Source: Candidatus Pacearchaeota archaeon (GTDB lineage: Archaea; Nanobdellota; Nanobdellia; Pacearchaeales; GW2011-AR1). From it: a stretch of DNA of 9,198 nt. The notes below the pieces were generated by a model, which was not told where the DNA came from, searched no databases, and saw nothing but the letters and a program-made list of their open reading frames with translations. Location of the stretch: positions 1-9,198 of the forward strand of contig NZCQ01000063.1 of NCBI GenBank assembly GCA_002688335.1, written 5' to 3'. The translations under genes and the position numbers were made by a program. Shown here piece after piece: positions 1 through 6,133 of this stretch; within the stretch, counting starts at the first letter, position 1, and each line of letters begins with the position of its first letter.

Positions 1-490
1 TCATTCTGGACTTTGGGAGTTTACAAAGGGATTCAACAAAAGTTCAGGCAGGAAACTTTTGCAGCAAATTAAGTGTAAAACGCAAAAGTTTACTAAAAGA
101 TTCATCAGTAATAATTATTACACACCCCAATCCAATATAGATATCTCTTATAGAGAATTTTGCATAAATGTCATTTGCGAAGACTTCAACTCCTGAAACT
201 ATGTGGGTAGTGAAGGTTTGAAAACTTTTCAGGTTTTCAAGTTCAATGAAGTTGAATGGATTAAGGAATTTATTCCTTAAGCAAATCAAGGCAAAGTTCT
301 TCTTAGAGAATGAGAAAAACGGAGTTTTTCAAAGTTCCCTATAACGAATAATAGAAATTATCAATTAACAATACCTCAACGGAGCAGACTAGCGAAGCTA
401 TCTATGGAGCAATAACAACCAATAATCCATCATCAAAACATTTATAATACACATTTTCCTATACTAAGGATAATAAAGAGGGCAAAAGGA
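1..490. other. Gene-poor stretch with several inverted repeats
   Basis: No reading frame here has a convincing start, motif or promoter. Frame 1 is open from the left edge to a TAA at 70-72 and could be the last 23 codons of a gene outside the window; frame 2 is also open from the edge, to a TGA at 194-196, so neither can be preferred. The stretch holds several short perfect inverted repeats: 37-44 with 54-61, 54-61 with a second copy at 83-90, 192-198 with 227-233, 218-225 with 233-240, 261-268 with 273-280, and 314-320 with 324-330. A structured RNA is possible, but AT-rich DNA yields such stems by chance and no known RNA family was recognised. The right end (about 440-490) is the promoter and leader of the next gene. 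Confidence 0.5.
440..449 (+). promoter_or_regulatory. TATA box for the 71-aa membrane protein gene
   Basis: The sequence ATTTATAATA fits an archaeal TATA box. Placing transcription start about 26 nt downstream, near 471, gives a leader of roughly 27 nt that contains the Shine-Dalgarno sequence. Inferred from sequence only. Confidence 0.55.
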
Positions 491-494
491 GGTG
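486..494 (+). promoter_or_regulatory. Strong Shine-Dalgarno sequence that decides the start
   Basis: AAAGGAGGTG lies just before the ATG at 498, with about 5 nt between GGAGG and the ATG. A GTG at 492 is in frame but falls inside this site, so it is very unlikely to be the start. This is the strongest such site on the plus strand of the window; the other plus-strand genes appear leaderless or have very short leaders. Confidence 0.8.
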
Positions 495-497
495 AAA

Positions 498-713
498 ATG
501 GCAAAGAAAAGAAGTAGCGCATTATCTGGAGTAGTAAACCTAGCAGTCTGGCTAACAGGAGTTCTAGTATCACTAGCAGTTGGATTTGGTATGACTGATT
601 CTGTATTAACTGTTAGATGGATACCCCTAGTAGTTACTCAAGTAGCTGGATGGATAGTAATAATACTAACACTAGTAAGCGTAATACTAGCAATAGTGGA
701 CCAATCAAGATAA
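498..713 (+). CDS. Small two-helix membrane protein, 71 aa
   Basis: A basic N-terminus (MAKKRSS) is followed by two hydrophobic segments at about residues 10-31 and 41-67, joined by a short loop (GMTDSVLTVR). The C-terminus is a short polar tail. The protein is probably an integral hairpin in the cytoplasmic membrane. No catalytic or binding motif is visible and I cannot assign a function. It resembles small conserved membrane proteins that I recall from DPANN archaea, but no search was possible. A TATA box, an excellent Shine-Dalgarno sequence and a T-rich stretch after the stop make it a self-contained and probably well-expressed single gene. ATG 498 is chosen over GTG 492 because the latter lies within the ribosome binding site. 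Confidence 0.8.
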   Translation: MAKKRSSALSGVVNLAVWLTGVLVSLAVGFGMTDSVLTVRWIPLVVTQVAGWIVIILTLVSVILAIVDQSR

Positions 714-717
714 ACAC

Positions 718-735
718 TTTATTTTTATTTTTAAT
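718..735 (+). terminator. Poly-U type terminator
   Basis: The stop codon of the 71-aa gene is followed within a few bases by a T-rich tract (TTTATTTTTATTTTTAA). Archaeal RNA polymerase commonly stops at such U-rich runs without a hairpin. Inferred, but the position is right for the upstream gene. Confidence 0.5.
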
Positions 736-773
736 TAACTTTAATTACAAAATCAAATTGTAAAAACAATATC

Positions 774-783
774 TTTTTATAGA
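774..783 (+). promoter_or_regulatory. TATA box for the 107-aa membrane protein gene
   Basis: TTTTTATAGA, centred about 35 nt before the ATG at 814, predicts transcription start near 804 and a leader of about 10 nt without a Shine-Dalgarno sequence. A small inverted repeat (TTACAA 745-750 with TTGTAA 758-763) lies just upstream and could be an operator, but may be chance. Confidence 0.5.
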
Positions 784-813
784 ATATTTCATTATAACAA
801 TAGAAGAAATAAG

Positions 814-1137
814 ATGGCTTTAGCAATTAACTGGCTCGTTATAGGAATACTAGTAATCGTTGGAATAATTGCAATAAAACTAAATCACCTAAAACACAGA
901 TTCTTTATAATCCTCTTAATTCTCTTGGCTCTTTTCTTATATTCAAGTGCGGCCCTGGTAAATAACAATAATGATATAGATCTAAAATCTTCAGAAGGAA
1001 TTTTCTCAGCAATAAAAGTATACACTGGATGGCTAGCAAACGGATTCGAAAACGTAAAAGAACTAACTGGAAAAGCCATAAAAATGGACTGGACTCGAAC
1101 AGATGGAGAATTTTTCAGAGATGGGAAAAGAAGGTAA
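814..1137 (+). CDS. Two-helix membrane protein, 107 aa, unknown function
   Basis: Two strongly hydrophobic segments at about residues 3-22 and 29-48 are separated by a short basic loop (IKLNHLKHR), so the loop is probably cytoplasmic and both ends outside. After helix 2 comes an Asn/Asp-rich stretch, then a likely amphipathic helix (about 62-91, with TGWLANGFENVKELTG) and a charged tail. The TG-x-A-I-K-M-D-W segment near residues 85-93 resembles a motif I recall from small DPANN membrane proteins; this is memory, not a search result. It has its own TATA box, and two one-helix microgenes follow 27 nt after its stop, so the three may form one transcript. No function can be assigned. Confidence 0.75.
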   Translation: MALAINWLVIGILVIVGIIAIKLNHLKHRFFIILLILLALFLYSSAALVNNNNDIDLKSSEGIFSAIKVYTGWLANGFENVKELTGKAIKMDWTRTDGEFFRDGKRR

Positions 1138-1164
1138 CACAATAAACTAAATTAAAACAAATAA

Positions 1165-1272
1165 ATGAAGCAAGGGAAAATAACCTTAAATGATCTAAGT
1201 TTCTGGATAATCATTGCAGTACTGCTATTCGTCATGCTTTATTTACTTATGACGGGTCAAGCATTTAAATGA
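1165..1272 (+). CDS. One-helix membrane microprotein, 35 aa (family copy A)
   Basis: A short polar N-terminus leads into a motif ITLNDLSFWII and then a single hydrophobic helix to about residue 29, with a short polar tail (TGQAFK). The motif [IL]-x-[ILF]-x-[DE]-[ILV]-x-F-[WF]-I-[IF] recurs in the microgenes at 1269 and 6524 and in the 98-aa protein ending at 6130, which supports a real gene family. Its last 4 bases (ATGA) are shared with the start of the next microgene, a typical sign of translational coupling. It follows the 107-aa gene by 27 nt with no promoter of its own visible. Too short for usual gene prediction. Function unknown. Confidence 0.65.
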   Translation: MKQGKITLNDLSFWIIIAVLLFVMLYLLMTGQAFK

Positions 1273-1355
1273 AAATCAACATTAAAGAAGTATTGTTTTG
1301 GATCTTTTTAATAATAGCAATAATCTTATTGTTATGGAACGTTTTAGGAAGATAA
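1269..1355 (+). CDS. One-helix membrane microprotein, 28 aa (family copy B)
   Basis: The gene starts in an ATGA overlap with the stop of copy A. The protein begins with a basic polar segment and INIKEVLFWIF, then runs as one hydrophobic helix to LLWNVLGR at the end. The Asp/Glu, Phe and Trp-Ile positions match copies A and C. It is little more than a membrane anchor, so it could be a subunit or regulator of a larger membrane complex; this is inference. The two adjacent copies may come from a tandem duplication, although their DNA sequences have diverged. Confidence 0.65.
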   Translation: MKINIKEVLFWIFLIIAIILLLWNVLGR

Positions 1356-1363
1356 ATCAATAT

Positions 1364-1372
1364 ATTTTTATA
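1364..1372 (+). promoter_or_regulatory. TATA box of tRNA-Thr
   Basis: ATTTTTATA is centred about 28 nt before the first base of the tRNA, so transcription can start at or just before the mature 5' end. Confidence 0.6.
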
Positions 1373-1395
1373 CACACTTAATTAATGAAATCTAT

Positions 1396-1471
1396 GCTCC
1401 TGTAGCTCAGTTCTGGTTAGAGCGCTACATTGGTAATGTAGAGGTCCTGAGTTCGAATCTCAGCAGGGGCT
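1396..1471 (+). tRNA. tRNA-Thr, anticodon GGU
   Basis: A complete cloverleaf can be folded by hand. Acceptor GCTCCTG (1396-1402) pairs with CAGGGGC (1464-1470), with a U3-G70 wobble. The D stem is GCTC/GAGC, the anticodon stem CTACA/TGTAG with loop TTGGTAA, and the T stem CTGAG/CTCAG with loop TTCGAAT. Bases 34-36 are GGT, giving a Thr tRNA for ACU and ACC codons. G1-C72, C2-G71 and discriminator U73 agree with archaeal Thr identity. CCA is not encoded, so CCA-adding enzyme is required. There is no intron in the anticodon loop. Confidence 0.95.
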
Positions 1472-1484
1472 TTCCCCCAACAAA

Positions 1485-1493
1485 CTTTATAAA
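1485..1493 (+). promoter_or_regulatory. TATA box of a leaderless gene
   Basis: CTTTATAAA is centred at about 1489, 27 nt before the ATG at 1516. Transcription start would fall at the start codon, so the mRNA is probably leaderless; no Shine-Dalgarno sequence is present. Confidence 0.65.
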
Positions 1494-1515
1494 CCATTCT
1501 TATCTATCAGAGTTT

Positions 1516-1995
1516 ATGGTAGATCAAGAAGAAATCCAAAAATACTTACAAACATTCGTTCAAACACTACAAGAAGGAGAATCTGGTGGGAAAATGAAGA
1601 TGAGTGAACTGTTCCAAGATCTTCCAGCAGCAATTAACCCAAATCTAAAATTTACCCCACTTAGAGAACCAAAAGATAATGGATATACAGAAACAGTAAG
1701 ATCAAATCTGGATAAACTTCTGAGTTTATCCTCAATATCTGATTTCGGTAAAAGAAGAATATCACAATATCTAATGGACTTATACTCCATAGGAAACGAT
1801 GCAAATCAAATATCACTAGAATTTATAAGGGTAGCTATCCCCCAAAGAGATTTAAGCTTCTCTATCTTCGACTCAGACTTTGCAGAACCTTTAGAACACC
1901 TATTTCGGGCAGAAAGCAAAAAACTATCCTTCGGAATAGAATCAGATTCTTTTTATCAAGAATGGAAAAATGAAATGAGAGAACACTACAAATAA
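1516..1995 (+). CDS. Soluble helical protein, 159 aa, unknown function
   Basis: There is no signal peptide, membrane segment or metal-binding motif. The protein is mixed charged and probably mostly helical, with an acidic N-terminal helix (VDQEEIQKYLQTFVQTLQE), a Gly-rich hinge near residues 21-26, and a charged C-terminal helix (about 145-159). It starts at ATG 1516 with a leaderless-type TATA box. The next gene begins 1 nt after its stop, so the two are surely co-transcribed and may act together. I do not recognise a family. Confidence 0.75.
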   Translation: MVDQEEIQKYLQTFVQTLQEGESGGKMKMSELFQDLPAAINPNLKFTPLREPKDNGYTETVRSNLDKLLSLSSISDFGKRRISQYLMDLYSIGNDANQISLEFIRVAIPQRDLSFSIFDSDFAEPLEHLFRAESKKLSFGIESDSFYQEWKNEMREHYK

Positions 1996-1996
1996 A

Positions 1997-2488
1997 ATGA
2001 CACCAAAAGAACCCCTTTCAGGCCTAGAAGAATTAAAACTAGATTATCAAGAGTTAAGCAAAAAGCACAAACTACCAGACTTCACAGAACTAAACAAACA
2101 ATTTGATATAGAAGACGTACAACTAGACACAGAATTCTTATTAAGAAAGATCAGAAGAATAATAACAGAAAAGATAACCAACTACATAAGATTCGTAGAA
2201 CTTCTTCTAAATCCTAGTTCAGCACCAATGTTCTTCTTCAATATAATAAAAAAACTAGAAACAACAGATAAAACAGCCCTCTCAAAAATATACGAAAAAC
2301 TATCATCCTTAGAAGTTCAAACAATCTCTCTAGATTTAGATTACAACGAAGAAAAAGAAGTCCTATTCATAAACAAAGCATTTGAATTATGTAGCAAGGA
2401 GATAAAAGATTCACTATTAGAAATAATGAAGAAGATCTCAAATGGCAACAACATAACTAAAAGAAATAATGGAAGTTATTTAGGGTAA
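1997..2488 (+). CDS. Helical unknown protein, 163 aa, probably conserved in DPANN archaea
   Basis: The protein appears helical and charged, without a signal peptide. Its core has an acidic segment (FDIEDVQLDTEFLLRKIRR, about residues 36-54), an amphipathic helix (about 55-72), then LLNPSSAPMFFFNIIKKL (70-87), a hydrophobic patch that could be a partner-binding or membrane-surface site. A second half with many Glu and Lys follows, and the C-terminus is Asn-rich. I recall similar proteins with the D/E-T-E-F-L-L-R and NPSSAPMFFF segments from Woesearchaeota and Pacearchaeota, but could not check. It begins 1 nt after the 159-aa gene, with no Shine-Dalgarno sequence. Function unknown. Confidence 0.75.
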   Translation: MTPKEPLSGLEELKLDYQELSKKHKLPDFTELNKQFDIEDVQLDTEFLLRKIRRIITEKITNYIRFVELLLNPSSAPMFFFNIIKKLETTDKTALSKIYEKLSSLEVQTISLDLDYNEEKEVLFINKAFELCSKEIKDSLLEIMKKISNGNNITKRNNGSYLG

Positions 2489-2498
2489 CTATTATAAG
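2489..2498 (+). promoter_or_regulatory. Probable TATA box for the 109-aa gene
   Basis: CTATTATAAG lies directly after the 163-aa gene. A start about 26 nt downstream, near 2520, would leave a leader of roughly 12 nt. A second AT-rich candidate at 2502-2510 (CTTATTAAG area) would give a leaderless message. Which is used cannot be told. Confidence 0.4.
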
Positions 2499-2531
2499 AA
2501 TTCTTATTAAGATCAAAATTTAACAAATAAT

Positions 2532-2861
2532 ATGAGCAAAGATAACTTGTCCTCCGTTATTAACTTCATAGGCCTAATTATCGGGATTATGGCTGTTGGA
2601 ATTACTGTCTATGGACAAGCTAGAGATCCGCAAACAGGCATGATAATCGTCTTATCAATTCTAATCTTTGTTTCATTATTCTTCGTAGTATCTTATCTTA
2701 TTACAGAATTGATAAAAAAACTAAACCAGATTAAAAGAAATACAAATCAAATTCAAGAGATTAAGAAAGCCTTAAATAACATAGAAGATAAAATAGATTA
2801 TATAAAAAGCGCCTCTAAACTAGATGCAAGAATATCATATATCGAGAAAAATCTAAAATGA
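2532..2861 (+). CDS. Two-helix membrane protein with C-terminal coiled coil, 109 aa
   Basis: Two hydrophobic helices at about residues 9-28 and 38-58 are joined by a polar loop (YGQARDPQTG). From about 59 to 108 the sequence is a charged heptad-like helix (ELIKKLNQIKRNTNQIQEI and onwards), probably a cytoplasmic coiled coil that forms oligomers or binds a partner. The architecture matches the 98-aa protein on the minus strand, though the sequences are not clearly related. Its stop overlaps the ATG of a 32-aa one-helix microgene (ATGA), suggesting coupled translation and a joint membrane complex. No function known. Confidence 0.75.
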   Translation: MSKDNLSSVINFIGLIIGIMAVGITVYGQARDPQTGMIIVLSILIFVSLFFVVSYLITELIKKLNQIKRNTNQIQEIKKALNNIEDKIDYIKSASKLDARISYIEKNLK

Positions 2862-2956
2862 AAAAGAACAAGGCACAAATTGATCCGAGAATCGTTATAT
2901 TATTAATAATAATAATTTTATTGTTTTTATATATGAGAACGAAAGGGTGGATTTAG
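2858..2956 (+). CDS. One-helix membrane microprotein, 32 aa
   Basis: The ATG lies in an ATGA overlap with the 109-aa gene. The protein has a basic N-terminus (MKKNKAQIDPR), one very hydrophobic helix (about residues 12-25) and a basic end (MRTKGWI). The positive charges on both sides leave topology open. It shares size, gene position and layout with the microproteins at 1165, 1269 and 6524 but lacks their D/E-x-x-F-W-I motif, so it may be a different or strongly diverged type. Only 30 bp separate its stop from the convergent minus-strand gene. Confidence 0.55.
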   Translation: MKKNKAQIDPRIVILLIIIILLFLYMRTKGWI

Positions 2957-2986
2957 AAATAATTAGGATATCTTCTTTCGAGAAAT

Positions 2987-3358
2987 TTATGGTCCCACAG
3001 CCTTCTCCATTAATGCATCCATTCTAGATTCCACTAGTGACTGAAAGCTATCTCTTCCTGAAACACCATCAAATAGTTCCAGAAGATCTCCTTGATCATG
3101 TTCAAATCTTTTATGATCTGAGAATTCTGGACAAAAATCACCTGACCTTCTTTGAGCCTCATAAGGATCCACACCTTTTGCTAGAGATCTCGCCTCATCA
3201 AGAATCTCTCCCTCTGTCACTCTCCTGTATGATACAATACCATGATATCCCTCTCTAACAAACAAATCATCCCTCTCTGGAATAAAAAAACAATCATAAC
3301 TCTTAGTTTCACGCCAATTTATCTCCGGCCTAACTCTAGAAAAATAAAGGACCTCCAT
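2987..3358 (-). CDS. Soluble protein, 123 aa, unknown function
   Basis: The last gene of the minus-strand cluster begins 20 nt after the pheT stop. The N-terminal half looks like beta strands with aromatic residues (MEVLYFSRVRPEINWRET, then YDCFFIPERDD and GYHGIVSYRRV). The C-terminal half is helical and acidic, rich in Asp, Glu and Arg. It has Cys23 and Cys76 and several His, but no recognised metal site or catalytic motif. A weak TATA-like GAATAAATA inside the end of pheT, about 24 nt upstream, could give a separate leaderless message; otherwise it is read through from pheT. The plus-strand frames over this stretch look like its shadows. I do not recognise a family. Confidence 0.65.
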   Translation of the reverse strand: MEVLYFSRVRPEINWRETKSYDCFFIPERDDLFVREGYHGIVSYRRVTEGEILDEARSLAKGVDPYEAQRRSGDFCPEFSDHKRFEHDQGDLLELFDGVSGRDSFQSLVESRMDALMEKAVGP

Positions 3359-3378
3359 TTCTCCATAAGAGGAACATA

Positions 3379-5025
3379 CTATTTATTCTTTTCCATCATC
3401 CAATCAACACTTATTTCCAAAGCACTAACTGGCATCATTAACCTATTATTCTTTAAAACTCTTGGACTAACTTCTCCTAAAAACCCAATACTCTGGCCAT
3501 CAACAAAAATCTCTCCAACCCTCCCATCGATAAAACCTTCCCTCTCGCCTTCCCTTATCTCATACTCAATATCAAACATTCTCATTAGATAATCTAAGAT
3601 CTGCTTAATCTGAGTAAAATTAGCCTTATCAGAACATAAACCTATCCCTAATCTCTCTTCTTCCTCAATCTCATCTCCATTCTTAAAAACCTTTCCTATT
3701 TCAAAGATCTCCTGAGGATAACTTGCATTAGTATTCTCCCTGAAAACATTCATAATCCCTCCAAACAAACTAGTCCTCAAAATATTATTCTCAGTTTTTG
3801 AATCCAAAACTTCAATCATCTTATCCTTGAACTCTTTTATCCCAATTCTCTTAAACTGTTTCTCCTTTGTAGATAAATGAAAACTCGAAACCTCTAGCAA
3901 TCCCAAACCTGTTAAAACCTCTCCAATTTTCCTTTTCAAAACACTTATCTTACTTTCCTCACCTATAGTCGAGATATCCGGGATCTCTGGCTTAAAATTC
4001 TCATATCCATAAGCAATAGCAACTTCCTCGACCAAATCAATTTCGTGCAATATATCAGCACGATAAGCTGGAATTAATGCAATATAACTATCACCATTCT
4101 TTTCAACACCAATTCCCATCTTACCTAACAACTCCTCAATTTCCTTATCATCCAACTCCAATCCTAAATTCTTATTAATATACTCCAATGAAAATTCTTG
4201 CTTACTTGGAGAAAGATCGGGAACAACTACTTTATCCCCATTTAATTGAACACACTCAATAGAATACGCCTTTCCACCCATATCTATCAGGGCTGAAACA
4301 ATCATATTAATAGCAGATAACAACGCATTAGAATCTGTTCCAGTCGCCTCAATAAAAACATCCCTAGTATTTTCATTTACCTTACCAACATTATGTGAAT
4401 TAATAATGGGTGGCATAGACATAACAACATTCTTATTATCAATAAAAACCGGGAATAGATCCCAATCCTTACAAATATTTGCATACTCTCTTCCAGTTGG
4501 ATGCTGAGATAAAATTTGCCTACCATTTATCTCTTTAGGAAACTCCAATGGCTGAAATTTAATCTCTTCAGGTTTCCTTCCAACAAAACTAATTGGAAAA
4601 GAAATCTTATCCAAAGGATAAAGGCCTATTCCCCCCTTCCTCCTCTTTCTAAGATGTCCCATGCCCAGCTTTTCTTGTATATCTATAATCTTCTTTATTA
4701 CATTATCATCAAACTTTAGCCCCCGAACAATACAAGCATATGCAAAAGGCCACTCCTCCGGCAGATCAGATAATATCAACTTCTCACCACTACCTTCAAC
4801 TTTATATTCTTTAATTTCTCCTTTCCCTAAAAAAGAATTAAACGCTCTAGAAAATCCTTGCAAACTCAAAAGATCCGGCCGATTCGGGAAAACCTCTATC
4901 ATCAATTCATCTTCATTCTCCCCATCAATCGGAGTCCCAAACATATCAACCCTCTCTCTAACCTTATCATCTATTTTCCCAATCTTCTTTTCCAATTCCT
5001 TTTTATTAAGCGTTAGTATCGTCAT
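3379..5025 (-). CDS. pheT: Phenylalanyl-tRNA synthetase beta subunit (archaeal type)
   Basis: This is the partner of PheS in the (alpha-beta)2 enzyme that charges tRNA-Phe in the cytoplasm. At 548 aa it has the usual archaeal length, shorter than bacterial PheT because it lacks the N-terminal EMAP-like and C-terminal anticodon domains. Visible landmarks are VFPNRPDLLSLQGFSRA (45-61); the B3/B4 region with IGLYPLDKISFP (133-144) and MPPIINSHNVGKV (204-216), the part that edits Tyr-tRNA-Phe in this family; a B5-type region (about 270-345) ending in IPAYRADILHEIDLVEEVAIAYGYENF (318-344); and a catalytic-like domain to the end, with RTSLFGGIMNVFREN (417-431). It stands 93 nt after the deacylase gene, the only sizeable gap between pheS and pheT, and that gap holds a palindrome. 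No Shine-Dalgarno sequence and no clear TATA box precede the ATG, so it is probably co-transcribed. Confidence 0.95.
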   Translation of the reverse strand: MTILTLNKKELEKKIGKIDDKVRERVDMFGTPIDGENEDELMIEVFPNRPDLLSLQGFSRAFNSFLGKGEIKEYKVEGSGEKLILSDLPEEWPFAYACIVRGLKFDDNVIKKIIDIQEKLGMGHLRKRRKGGIGLYPLDKISFPISFVGRKPEEIKFQPLEFPKEINGRQILSQHPTGREYANICKDWDLFPVFIDNKNVVMSMPPIINSHNVGKVNENTRDVFIEATGTDSNALLSAINMIVSALIDMGGKAYSIECVQLNGDKVVVPDLSPSKQEFSLEYINKNLGLELDDKEIEELLGKMGIGVEKNGDSYIALIPAYRADILHEIDLVEEVAIAYGYENFKPEIPDISTIGEESKISVLKRKIGEVLTGLGLLEVSSFHLSTKEKQFKRIGIKEFKDKMIEVLDSKTENNILRTSLFGGIMNVFRENTNASYPQEIFEIGKVFKNGDEIEEEERLGIGLCSDKANFTQIKQILDYLMRMFDIEYEIREGEREGFIDGRVGEIFVDGQSIGFLGEVSPRVLKNNRLMMPVSALEISVDWMMEKNK

Positions 5026-5118
5026 TCTCGTATGAAAACCTAGGTTTTCCTAACAAGTCACCTTTCCTATGTTAGCTGCCTTGCAGTTGTTTCTCCTTTC
5101 AATAATTTAATCTCCATC
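5026..5118 (-). promoter_or_regulatory. Gap before pheT with a perfect palindrome and two stems
   Basis: In a run where all earlier genes overlap, this 93-nt gap stands out. It contains the perfect 16-bp palindrome GAAAACCTAGGTTTTC at 5034-5049, only 8 nt before the pheT ATG. CTAACA/TGTTAG (5050-5055 with 5070-5075) can form a second stem, and CTGC/GCAG near 5077-5086 a third. It may be an operator, an RNA element or a processing site that sets PheT level. No known riboswitch was recognised. Confidence 0.45.
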
Positions 5119-5592
5119 CTATATTAACTCCATATCATTATCCAAAGATTCTATATACTTATGAAAGTCCATTCCAGATAATTCTAATGTTTCTGTATTG
5201 ACATTTGGATGAAAACTAACAAAATCAGAGTCCCAAATCTCCTTATCAATAACAATTTTAACTTTATGATCTTTATCGTTTATCAATCCAAAAGGTGAAA
5301 CGCTTCCAGGAGTTAAGCCCAACAGATTTCTCAAATCTTCTTCATTAGCAAATTTTATTTTATCTCCAAGTTTCTCTCCCATTTCACCCACATCTAATTT
5401 CTCATTCTCAGGCATAACAATTAAGTAAAATCTCCTAGACTTTCTATCCTTAACAAACAAATTCTTTGAATGAATTCCCCTAATATCCTCATAAACTCTT
5501 TGATCCTTAGCTTCTTCTACAGTAAAAACAGGAGCATGACTAAACTCCTTAAATATTATCCCATTCAACTTTAAGTATTCTTTAATCTCCAT
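5119..5592 (-). CDS. ProX/YbaK-type aminoacyl-tRNA deacylase, 157 aa
   Basis: This is a free-standing trans-editing enzyme of the YbaK/ProX superfamily, which hydrolyses mischarged tRNA, classically Ala-tRNA-Pro or Cys-tRNA-Pro. Family marks are FSHAPVFTVEEA (17-28), GIHSKNLFVKD (39-49) with the conserved Lys43, LGLTPGSVSPFGL (91-103) and FHPNVNTETLELSGMDF (127-143). The GSVSPFGL and HPNxNT pattern is closest to the PrdX/ProXp-ala branch; the exact substrate is inference. The start is set at ATG 5592, where MEIKEYLKLNG fits the family start and overlaps the preceding hydrolase by 11 bp; an upstream ATG at 5616 would add 8 residues without family support. Its place between pheS and pheT suggests a link of editing genes with PheRS. 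Confidence 0.85.
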   Translation of the reverse strand: MEIKEYLKLNGIIFKEFSHAPVFTVEEAKDQRVYEDIRGIHSKNLFVKDRKSRRFYLIVMPENEKLDVGEMGEKLGDKIKFANEEDLRNLLGLTPGSVSPFGLINDKDHKVKIVIDKEIWDSDFVSFHPNVNTETLELSGMDFHKYIESLDNDMELI

Positions 5593-6133
5593 TCTCAATA
5601 AACCCCCCAATTTCATTTATTTTCTCAGTCTGATTAAAATGACCTTCATTCTCTTTAACAACAATTTTTGCTCCGAGGAGATCATTAAACAACTTAGAAT
5701 CTGAAAGAGGAACACAATCATCATTAGTAGAAAAAATAGCTAAAATCCCGTTACACCTCTCCTTAACCTTACTAACATCAATCTCTTCTTCTATCCATGG
5801 CCTAGCAATTTCTCTTTCTTCATCATCTTCATAACATTCCTCAATAAGATTAAACCATCCTGCAATAAATATTATACCCTTAACATTAACATCATTTCTC
5901 TCCAAATACCTTATAATAGCCTGACATCCAATACTATGTCCAATAAAATAATCAACATCTCCTATCTCTTTTATCTTACCAACCCACTCCTCGATAACAG
6001 GATAGTTCGTATTAGGCATCTCAGGAATAATCAACTCCCAATCTCTTTCATCACATTCCCCTTTAAGCCATCCAAACCATCTCTCACTACTAGGACTTCC
6101 CCCCCATCTATGTATTAAACATATTTTAGTCAT
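5582..6133 (-). CDS. Alpha/beta hydrolase, RBBP9/YdeN-like, 183 aa
   Basis: This is a small single-domain serine hydrolase. It has an N-terminal strand and oxyanion-type loop (KICLIHRWGGSP, 3-14), the nucleophile elbow GHSIG with Ser67 (65-69), a likely acid Asp138 in STNDDCVP (135-142), and the base His165 in EGHF (163-166), so the full triad is present. At 183 aa it matches the RBBP9/YdeN family, which are compact cytoplasmic hydrolases of uncertain substrate. Residues 98-118 form an acidic insertion near the active site. It starts in an ATGA overlap with the 98-aa membrane protein and overlaps the deacylase at its end, hence co-translation. The substrate is unknown. Confidence 0.85.
   Translation of the reverse strand: MTKICLIHRWGGSPSSERWFGWLKGECDERDWELIIPEMPNTNYPVIEEWVGKIKEIGDVDYFIGHSIGCQAIIRYLERNDVNVKGIIFIAGWFNLIEECYEDDEEREIARPWIEEEIDVSKVKERCNGILAIFSTNDDCVPLSDSKLFNDLLGAKIVVKENEGHFNQTEKINEIGGFIENGD

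Noticed and set aside
44..289. Minus-strand frame of 81 codons
   Set aside because: It has only a TTG start, no internal ATG, no ribosome site and no recognisable motif, and it runs over several inverted repeats. The other frames here are also open for long stretches, so openness is not informative.
885..1142. Minus-strand frame of 85 codons opposite the 107-aa gene
   Set aside because: It is the antisense shadow of a membrane protein gene with a good TATA box and coherent helices.
3242..3592. Plus-strand frames opposite the 123-aa gene and the end of pheT
   Set aside because: They are shadows; pheT has clear family motifs, and the frames lack starts with promoters.
5067..5117. 16-codon minus-strand frame before pheT, starting with the same 12 bases as the deacylase gene
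   Set aside because: It is very short and has no Phe codons or membrane segment. The 12-base match (5106-5117 and 5581-5592) could be chance. Not enough to call a gene or leader.
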